From DASROJ01 sp035646975 (GTDB lineage: Bacteria; Acidobacteriota; Polarisedimenticolia; JACPZX01; DASXTC01): a stretch of DNA of 28,470 nt. How positions within the stretch are numbered: the stretch's first letter is position 1; each line of letters starts with the position of its first letter. This document shows positions 22,505 to 28,470 of the stretch, one piece after another. The stretch covers positions 1-28,470 of the forward strand of contig DASROJ010000284.1 in the NCBI GenBank assembly GCA_035646975.1, in the 5' to 3' direction. Below the pieces are notes generated by a model that did no database searches, was not told the DNA's origin, and was given only the letters and a program-made list of their open reading frames with translations. The translations under genes were made by a program, and so were the position numbers.

Positions 22505-25500
22505 ATGACGCATCATCGCAGCCGACTCGCTCTTTGCACCCTGACGATCGTCCTCGCGCTCGCGGTTCCCGGCCGGCCGGCCCACGCCGGCATCATCTCG
22601 GGCTACAAGTGGTATCCGATGGGGCCTGCGCCGAGCTTCCAGTTCTTCCCCGGCGGCGAGACGGGCCGGGCCACGGCCATCGCCGTGAACCCGGCCAACG
22701 CCGACGACATCTGGGTCGGCACGGCGGGAGGAGGCGTCTGGCACTCGGTCAACGGGGGAAAGAACTGGTCGCCGATGACGGACGACCAGGCTTCACTCGC
22801 CATCGGCTCGATCGTCCTGGCGGGCTGCACGACGGGTGGCTGCAATCAGGTCTATGCCGGCACCGGTGAGAACGCCATCCGCCGCGATACCTACTATGGG
22901 GCGGGACTGCTCATCGGAACGGTCAACGGCGCTTCCTATGTCTGGACGCTGCGCGATGGCAAGCCGCTGCTCGATTTCACCCATGGCTCGATCTACAACG
23001 TCGTGCTCGACCCCAACACGTCGGGCGCGAGCCAGGTCATCTACATCACGATGTCGAGCGGCGTGACCGCGTCGGCCACCGAGTCCACCGTCACGGCGCC
23101 GCCCCCCATGCCGGGCGGCTTCGGTATCTTCAAGTCGTCGGACAACGGGGTGAGCTGGACGAAGCTGTTCAGCGCGGGACGGCCCACCGATCTCGAGATG
23201 GATCGCACCAACTCCGGCATCCTGTACGCCGGGTTCCTCGGGCGGGGGATCTTCAAGTCGACCGATGGGGGAGCCACCTGGTGCCCCGTGAATCCTGGTC
23301 TTCCGAAGCCCAACGGGTGTCCCGCGACCACCGGTCTGCCCGACACCAGCCTGGCAACCACGATGTTCGACCATGTCGAGATCGACATCGCCCGAACCGA
23401 CCACACGCATCTTTACGCGACCTTCGGCCAGTGCGCCGACCGGCTCGTGGCCGACTGCGCTCCGATGGTGTACGAGTCCACCGACGCGGGGTTGAACTGG
23501 ACACAACGCTTCGCGGGAGACATCTATCCGACGCTCGCCGGGTTCGACTTGAATTGCCCGCACGGCTACAGCCGCTACACCCACGGGCTGACGGTGCACC
23601 CGGCGGATCCCAACATCCTGTTTCTCACCGGTTTTCACCTGTGCGAGTCGCTGGACCGCGGCGCCAGCTGGTTCGCCACCGACGACAACACGAACGGATT
23701 CATGCTGCATCCCGATCATCACGCGGTGGCGTTCTACCAGGCCGACCCCAACCGGGTCTATGACGTCAACGACGGCGGTGTCGCCCTGTCGACCGACGGT
23801 GGCACCACCTGGACCCCGAGCATCAAGGACCTCGCCAACGTCGAGTTCCAGTCGATAGCGACCTCTGCGCTGACGTCGCGGATCATCGGCGGGACGCAGG
23901 ACAACTCCGGCATGATGTGGCTCGGCTCGAAGCAGTGGACCAATCTGCCCTGCTGCGGCGATGGCGGTTTCGCGGTTCTCGATCGCACCAACGTCAACAA
24001 CATGTACCTCACGACCAACACGGGGGGGCTTGCGGGCCTGACGGTCGTCCCGGTGCGTTCGTTCGACGGCGGCAAGAACTTCCCCAGCCCGGGCCAGTTT
24101 CCCAACTACGACATCGGCATCAACACGTCCGAGGCGCGGTCGTTCTATCCGCCCTTCTTCCAGTCGGTCTCGGCGCCGTTCTTCTTCGGCACCAACAGAT
24201 TGTTTCGGAGCAACAACAGCCTGACCAACTGGTTCGCGCAGAGCCCCACCTTCAGCACCGACCCGGAAACCGAGATCTTCTCGCTTGCCGACGCCATCAC
24301 GGCGATCGCCGAGGCGCCGAGCAACACCAACCGGATGTACGTCGGCATGTACAGCGGCAAGCTGTTCGTCACCAACGCGGCCTGCACGAACAGCTCCTGC
24401 TGGCCCCAGCGCAACGCGGGGCTGCCCGCGGCGCCCATCACCTGGATCGCCGTGGACCCCACGCAGCCGGACACCGCCTACGCGACGTTGTCGGGGTTCT
24501 TCGCGGGGATCCATGTCTACAAGACCACCAACGCGGGGGTGAGCTGGAGTCCGACCGGGTCGATCGCCGATCTGACCGGCGTTCCGGCCAACACGATCGC
24601 CATCGATCCGTCCGACACGAACATCCTCTGGCTCGGGACGGACAAAGGCGTCTACAAGAGCACCAACGGCGGGGCGGCCTGGTTCAGGTTCAGCAACGGT
24701 CTGCCCAACGTGCCGGTCTACGCGCTGGCGCTGGACGGCCCCAACGGCCGCCTGGTGGCCGCCACCCACGGCCGCGGAGCATGGATCCTGACGCCGGTGT
24801 TCCTGGGCCATTACGTGGACGGGCCGATCCATAAGCTCGTGCTGGACCAGCCGGTATTCGGGCATGCGTTTCGCCCCAACCAGGGGTGCGGCCTGAAGAT
24901 CCTGCGGGCCAACGGCACCGTGTGCGCTTCGGGTTCGATCGACGCGCTGGGTGGCACCCTCATGACCGATGCCGAGGGCTTCCTGGTGTCGAGCAAGGCA
25001 GGAGTCTTTTCCAACCTGCCGGTGGTCTGGGCCTGCGCGATGGGAAAGTGTCTCGGCACCGACATCAAGAGCTGCAACCAGCCCGGCAACCCGATGGCCA
25101 CGTTGGAAGCAACATGTGGTTCCCAGATCGCCGTCAGCCCGATCAAGAATCCCGGCCCGATAGGGGACCCGCCGAGCAGTTTGATGACGCTGGGCCAGCC
25201 CGGGCCCGTTCAGGGGCCGATGCCTTCCTCCGGCTCGTTCCAGGTTCTTCCGGCGGTGCAGGTCTCGGACGGCTCTTCCCGGCTGCTGTGCGTGGCGAAC
25301 GTGTCTTACTCGGCCGGCGAGGACAGCTCGACGATCCTGCAGCACGCCAGAGATGCCATCAACACCGATCCGGCGTGCGAGGCCCTCGGAGTGAGCGCGG
25401 AGTTCCTGCCCGCCGCGTCCAACGGCGAGGTCGAAGACCTGTTCGAGCATCCGGGTCATCTCAGGATCATGGCGCCGACCGTGTCGGGCTCCGAGCTGAT

Positions 25501-27004
25501 CCCGGCGATGCGCGCCGACGCGGGTCAGTCCACCGGCATCTGCTTCAACGCCAGCCGGCTCGGCAATCCCGTGCTCGATCAGATTCGCGCCATGAAGGTG
25601 CGCTTCGCGACGTTTGCCACCGGAGCGATGGGCGGTGCGATGACGCTGAAGGAACGCTCCAGCATGGGGGAGTGCTCCGTGACGGTGCCGACGATTCCCG
25701 GTCAGACCGCCGCGGGCATCGCCGACGCCCTCGAGCAGGTGTTCAAGAATCCTGGCCCCATAAACTCCCCGGGCTGCCCGGCGGGGTCCAACCCGCGCGA
25801 CGTCGTGCGCAAGGGGGACGCCCTGCTCACCGCGCTCCCCTCGGAGATCGTCGTCTGCTCCACCGATCCGGGTGTCGGCGTCGCGATGGCTCCCCAGGAA
25901 ATCTGTCTGTCCGACGCCGACTGCGACGACGGCAACCCGTGCACGTCCGACAGCTGCAACCCGGCCACGGGTCAGTGCCAGAACGCGTCGGTGCCCAACG
26001 GCGTGCCGTGCAACGACGGCGATGCCTGCACCATCGGCGGCACCTGCCAGAGCGGCACCTGCGGGACTCCCGTGGTCTGCAACGATCGCAATGCCTGCAC
26101 CACCGACAGCTGCGACCCGGCCACCGGCGCCTGCCTGAGCCAGCCCGTGGCGTGCGACGACGGCAACAATTGCACCTCGGACCTGTGCAACCCGGACACG
26201 GGGCAGTGTCTGTTCGTTCCGCAGACCGGCAGCACGTGCGACGATGGCGACCTGTGCACGTCGGGTGACACCTGCGTCACCGCCCCGGGCAACCCCGTGC
26301 CGACCTGCCAGGGCAACGCCAAGTGCGCCGACACCGACGCCTGCACCGCCGATCTGTGCGAGCCGAACACCGGGGTCTGCTCCAACCCGCCCATCGTGTG
26401 CGACGACGGCAACTCGTGCACGCTGGATGTCTGCCAGTCCGGGGCGTGCAACTCGATTCCGGCGCCGTCCGGGCAACCGTGCGACGATGGGGACCGCTGC
26501 ACTCTGGGGGACACCTGCGTGGGCGGTGCCGGCGCGCCGCCCGTGTGTCAGGGTTCGGCGCTCTCGTGCAACGACGGCAACACCTGCACGATGGATCAGT
26601 GCAATCCGATCAGCGGGAGCTGCGAGTACATCAACGGGGTCCAACCGGGGCCGATCAGTGATGTGACGCTCAACCCCCAGCCGTTCCCGCCCGCGCCGAC
26701 GCAACTCCAATGGACGGCCGAGCCTGCAGCGCAGAGCTACGACGTCGTGTACGGCGATGTCGCGGTCGTTCTGGGTGGCGGCGGAAATTTCGGCGCCGCA
26801 ATCCTGGGGTGTGTGGCCGAGGACACGACCGGAACCACCGCAGTCGATGCAAATCCCGGCCCGGTGCAGGGGCAGGCTTTCTTCTACCTGGTGCGCGGAA
26901 GCAACTGCGGCGGGCCCGGGACATGGAACGAGAAGAATCCAGGGCCGGTCCAGATCGACCGCGATGCCGGGATCAACGGCTCGCCCAATGCCTGCCACCC
27001 CTGA
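22505..27004 (+). CDS. secreted Asp-box beta-propeller / Cys-rich repeat protein
   Basis: A 1499-residue exported protein. ATG 22505 is preferred because GGAGG precedes it by four bases. A signal peptide ends near AHA-GI (about residue 28). Residues about 40-765 form one or two beta-propellers with Asp-box (BNR, sortilin/VPS10-type) hairpins: GGKNW, SSDNGVSWTKL, STDGGATW, STDAGLNW, STDGGTTW, TTNAGVSW, STNGGAAWFRF. Sialidase-type catalytic residues were not evident, so a binding role is more likely. Residues about 766-1130 are unassigned. Residues about 1133-1378 hold nine CDDGNxCTxDxC units, and about 1379-1499 is the C-terminal module (YDVVYGD, FFYLVRGSNC) shared with the two other secreted giants. 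A [NQ]PGP[IV] motif recurs six times (from 882 to 1478). Target and partners are unknown. Confidence 0.85.
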   Translation: MTHHRSRLALCTLTIVLALAVPGRPAHAGIISGYKWYPMGPAPSFQFFPGGETGRATAIAVNPANADDIWVGTAGGGVWHSVNGGKNWSPMTDDQASLAIGSIVLAGCTTGGCNQVYAGTGENAIRRDTYYGAGLLIGTVNGASYVWTLRDGKPLLDFTHGSIYNVVLDPNTSGASQVIYITMSSGVTASATESTVTAPPPMPGGFGIFKSSDNGVSWTKLFSAGRPTDLEMDRTNSGILYAGFLGRGIFKSTDGGATWCPVNPGLPKPNGCPATTGLPDTSLATTMFDHVEIDIARTDHTHLYATFGQCADRLVADCAPMVYESTDAGLNWTQRFAGDIYPTLAGFDLNCPHGYSRYTHGLTVHPADPNILFLTGFHLCESLDRGASWFATDDNTNGFMLHPDHHAVAFYQADPNRVYDVNDGGVALSTDGGTTWTPSIKDLANVEFQSIATSALTSRIIGGTQDNSGMMWLGSKQWTNLPCCGDGGFAVLDRTNVNNMYLTTNTGGLAGLTVVPVRSFDGGKNFPSPGQFPNYDIGINTSEARSFYPPFFQSVSAPFFFGTNRLFRSNNSLTNWFAQSPTFSTDPETEIFSLADAITAIAEAPSNTNRMYVGMYSGKLFVTNAACTNSSCWPQRNAGLPAAPITWIAVDPTQPDTAYATLSGFFAGIHVYKTTNAGVSWSPTGSIADLTGVPANTIAIDPSDTNILWLGTDKGVYKSTNGGAAWFRFSNGLPNVPVYALALDGPNGRLVAATHGRGAWILTPVFLGHYVDGPIHKLVLDQPVFGHAFRPNQGCGLKILRANGTVCASGSIDALGGTLMTDAEGFLVSSKAGVFSNLPVVWACAMGKCLGTDIKSCNQPGNPMATLEATCGSQIAVSPIKNPGPIGDPPSSLMTLGQPGPVQGPMPSSGSFQVLPAVQVSDGSSRLLCVANVSYSAGEDSSTILQHARDAINTDPACEALGVSAEFLPAASNGEVEDLFEHPGHLRIMAPTVSGSELIPAMRADAGQSTGICFNASRLGNPVLDQIRAMKVRFATFATGAMGGAMTLKERSSMGECSVTVPTIPGQTAAGIADALEQVFKNPGPINSPGCPAGSNPRDVVRKGDALLTALPSEIVVCSTDPGVGVAMAPQEICLSDADCDDGNPCTSDSCNPATGQCQNASVPNGVPCNDGDACTIGGTCQSGTCGTPVVCNDRNACTTDSCDPATGACLSQPVACDDGNNCTSDLCNPDTGQCLFVPQTGSTCDDGDLCTSGDTCVTAPGNPVPTCQGNAKCADTDACTADLCEPNTGVCSNPPIVCDDGNSCTLDVCQSGACNSIPAPSGQPCDDGDRCTLGDTCVGGAGAPPVCQGSALSCNDGNTCTMDQCNPISGSCEYINGVQPGPISDVTLNPQPFPPAPTQLQWTAEPAAQSYDVVYGDVAVVLGGGGNFGAAILGCVAEDTTGTTAVDANPGPVQGQAFFYLVRGSNCGGPGTWNEKNPGPVQIDRDAGINGSPNACHP
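25914..26625 (+). repeat. nine-unit CDDGNxCTxDxC array with period-three spacing
   Basis: Units have core C-x5-C-x(4 or 5)-C. In order the last spacing is 4-5-4, 4-5-4, 4-5-4: three copies of an A-B-A triplet. Class A units are followed by NPxTGxC-type linkers, class B by a GG/GxC-type linker. The regularity points to duplication of three-unit blocks. It is protein repeat coding DNA. Confidence 0.8.
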
Positions 27005-27041
27005 GACGACAGGTCATGGTGCGTGGCTCGAAGTTCGCGGC

Positions 27042-27084
27042 TCGAAGGCATTTCCCTTCGACTCGAGCGAGTTGCTGCTAGAAT
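27042..27084 (+). promoter_or_regulatory. inverted repeat and -10-like box before the DUF4404 gene
   Basis: TCGAAGG/CCTTCGA (27042-27048 with 27055-27061) forms a 7-bp hairpin with a 6-base loop. It lies next to TAGAAT (27079-27084), a -10-like box about 50 bases before the ATG. The -35 is weak. The same TAGAAT box appears before the beta-propeller gene. It may also act as the 3'-end structure of that gene. Confidence 0.3.
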
Positions 27085-27133
27085 CACCCCTGGAGGCACA
27101 ACGAATCCCGGTTGCCGTCCTGGAGGGGTGCGC

Positions 27134-27412
27134 ATGGAAGATCAGAGTCGCCTGTTGCGTGAACAGCTCGAACGCCTCGACGCCGACCTCAAGCGGACCG
27201 AGTGCGTGGACGAGGAGGGTCGCGCCCTCCTGCACAAGCTGCAACAGGACCTCCAGGACCTCATGGCCCGCTCGGGCGAGGTCTCCAGCCTTCAGGAGCA
27301 TCCGATCACCGGGCGGCTCGCCCAGGGGATTCAGCACTTCGAGGTGACCCACCCCACCCTGGTCGCGTTGATGGAGCAGGTGGTCAACGCGTTGAGCGCC
27401 ATCGGCATCTGA
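27134..27412 (+). CDS. DUF4404 family small helical protein
   Basis: A 92-residue cytoplasmic protein whose ATG follows GGAGGGG (27122-27128). It is almost wholly helical and probably coiled-coil: a first helix pair with regularly spaced leucines (LLREQLERLDADL, LLHKLQQDLQDLM), a Pro-containing turn (EHPITGRL), then HFEVTHPTLVALMEQVVNALSAIGI. The HPTL...LSAIGI ending is the hallmark I associate with DUF4404, a family of unknown function. Its stop codon lies in a hairpin shared with the convergent gene's stop. No partner is suggested by the neighbours. Confidence 0.8.
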   Translation: MEDQSRLLREQLERLDADLKRTECVDEEGRALLHKLQQDLQDLMARSGEVSSLQEHPITGRLAQGIQHFEVTHPTLVALMEQVVNALSAIGI

Positions 27413-27423
27413 GCGCCGCTCAG
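27409..27423. terminator. short palindromic stem at convergent gene ends
   Basis: CTGAGC (27409-27414) and GCTCAG (27418-27423) form a 6-bp stem with a 3-base loop. The plus-strand TGA stop (27410-27412) and the minus-strand stop (27420-27422) each lie in one arm. With only seven bases between the genes it may serve both as a 3'-end structure, but it is short and lacks a T-tract. Confidence 0.3.
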
Positions 27424-28470
27424 GGGGACGTGTCGCCGACCAGCTTCCTGAAGCGCGGGTCGTCGAGCAGGGTTGCGAGATCGGCGTCGCGGCGCACCGC
27501 CGCGAGGTCCTGGACGAATCCTGTGCCGATCGCCCTGGTGAGCAGCGTGATCGCCTTTTCCTTGTCGCCCGCCAGGGCATAGCTGCAGGCGGCGTTGTAC
27601 CAGGTGAGCGCCGGCATGACGTTGAGGTCTCCGGCCTTCTCGAAGCTGCGGGCCGCCTCGGCGTAACGCTTGAGCTGGTACAACGCGTCGGCCAGCCCCT
27701 GGTGCGCGACGCCCGTCTCCGGCTCCTGGGTCACCCAGATCTGGTAGGCCTGCGCCGCTTCGGCGTGCCGCCCGGCACCCGACAGGGAGATGGCTCGAGC
27801 CTGCACCGCGCGATCGGTGCGACCGCGCTGGACCCCGGCGGAGAGATTCTCCTTCAGGAACGCCAGCGTCTGTCTCACCACCTCCCGCGAGGCGTCATGG
27901 TCGTCGAACGCGTCGAAGCCGTGGCGGCCGTTGGGCAGGTTCTCCACCGTGACGGGTGCGTTGAGCACCAGCGCGCGGGCGACCCAGGCATCGATGGAGC
28001 GATTGGCGCCGGGGAAATCCAGCCCCGCGCGCCCGATCATCACCGGGAGGTCCGCCCGCTGCATGTTCGGGTCCATTCCCGCGCCGTAATAGAACACGGC
28101 CGCCTTCACGAACGTGTGCGCCGGGTCCATCGCAAAGGGAAAGCCGACACGCACGTTGGCCGAGCTGGACCACAGGGCGATATTGTCGGGATCCAGGTGC
28201 AGCTCCGCCGCACGGCCGCGCAGCGCGCCGATCAGGTCGGCGACATCTTCAGCCGCTTTTCCCTGTGTCGTGTTGTGCAGCACGGCGGCCATCCCGGAGA
28301 CGGCCACGAGCCGCGCCCAGTCCTTGTAGGCGCCCCAGTCCTTGAGCGGGGCACCGGGGGGATCTCCCACGCCGTTGACGAAGATGACCAACGGGGTCTT
28401 TCCGCCTGCCGGAAGCGAGGCCGGTCGGTAAAGGTCGTAGGCCAGCGTGCGGTCCCCGGCCGACTTGTAG
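27420..28470 (-). CDS. alpha/beta hydrolase with C-terminal TPR domain, 5' end outside window
   Basis: The frame stays open to the right edge; 350 codons are visible, so the start is outside. The visible N-terminal part (YDLYRPA, LVIFVNGVGDP) is the first strand and oxyanion turn of a dienelactone-hydrolase-like alpha/beta hydrolase. The nucleophile elbow reads LWSSSANVRVG, where family members often have WACSGNV, so the serine is in a non-GxSxG context. The catalytic His is probably in LPNGRHGFDAF. The C-terminal third (AISLSGAGRHAEAAQAYQ, ALYQLKRYAEAARSFEKA, YNAACSYALAGDKEKAITLL) is about three TPR hairpins, a protein-interaction or scaffolding part. It ends with the DDPRFRKL motif common after TPRs. 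Substrate unknown; probably an esterase or peptidase-like enzyme. Confidence 0.8.
   Translation of the reverse strand, partial: YKSAGDRTLAYDLYRPASLPAGGKTPLVIFVNGVGDPPGAPLKDWGAYKDWARLVAVSGMAAVLHNTTQGKAAEDVADLIGALRGRAAELHLDPDNIALWSSSANVRVGFPFAMDPAHTFVKAAVFYYGAGMDPNMQRADLPVMIGRAGLDFPGANRSIDAWVARALVLNAPVTVENLPNGRHGFDAFDDHDASREVVRQTLAFLKENLSAGVQRGRTDRAVQARAISLSGAGRHAEAAQAYQIWVTQEPETGVAHQGLADALYQLKRYAEAARSFEKAGDLNVMPALTWYNAACSYALAGDKEKAITLLTRAIGTGFVQDLAAVRRDADLATLLDDPRFRKLVGDTSP

Noticed and set aside
25148..26947. NPGP motifs as viral-type 2A ribosome-skipping sites
   Set aside because: 2A activity requires the upstream D[VI]ExNPGP context and is not known to work on bacterial ribosomes. Here the preceding residues (IKNPGP, FKNPGP, DANPGP, EKNPGP) lack it.
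22793..26998. A 1401-residue open frame on the minus strand opposite the beta-propeller gene
   Set aside because: It is antisense to a well-supported secreted protein with signal peptide, Asp-boxes and Cys repeats. Its own sequence is Arg/Val/Gly/Asp-rich without domains, as expected from GC-rich codon bias.

Overview
The window is a stretch of GC-rich bacterial chromosome. The likely host is a Gram-negative with a large secretome. My best guess is Acidobacteriota (Thermoanaerobaculia or Polarisedimenticolia-like), with Myxococcota or a related group as alternatives. That guess rests on inference: the high GC, giant secreted proteins with Asp/Cys-rich CDDGNxCTxDxC arrays, the 'FYLVR..N.CG' C-terminal module, a ba3-type oxidase, and no 16S rRNA or core marker to anchor it.

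Layout, left to right. (1) A ferritin-like di-iron protein (178-1125, +) ends at a strong GC hairpin. (2) A structured, gene-free 0.9 kb stretch follows. (3) A 2537-residue secreted giant (2013-9626, +) combines a jelly-roll domain, a calcineurin-like phosphoesterase domain, about 25 Cys-rich units and four LamG jelly-rolls. (4) A gene-free 0.86 kb stretch holds a 184-bp element with 24-bp inverted-repeat ends and a good sigma-54-type promoter. (5) A CotA-like multicopper oxidase (10483-12660, +) with all copper ligands ends at a clear terminator. (6) A 1200-residue secreted protein (12738-16340, +) carries pre-peptidase C-terminal-like repeats and a DUF11 domain. (7) A compact ba3-type cytochrome oxidase operon (16849-19133, +) encodes subunits IIa, II and I. 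(8) On the minus strand, lemA and an M48/HtpX-type protease form a 4-nt-overlapping pair (20869-19293), with rtcB RNA ligase (22234-21065) upstream of them. (9) Divergent from rtcB is a 1499-residue secreted Asp-box beta-propeller protein with another Cys-rich array (22505-27004, +). (10) A small DUF4404 protein (27134-27412, +) is convergent with an alpha/beta hydrolase-TPR protein that runs off the right edge (27420->28470, -).

The genes fall into independent modules rather than one pathway. The respiratory module is the three-gene ba3 oxidase. The membrane-quality module is LemA plus the M48 protease. The RNA-repair gene rtcB stands alone. The remaining theme is cell-surface or secreted chemistry: three very large exported proteins plus an exported copper oxidase. 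The three giants differ in N-terminal architecture but share the same roughly 100-120-residue C-terminal module, each ending in a G[TS]P...C-(H)P tail, which makes that module the best candidate for a common sorting or anchoring signal. The most unusual architecture is the repeated insertion of LamG domains at the same internal site of the Cys-rich unit. I found no CRISPR array, tRNA, rRNA, phage or complete insertion sequence.
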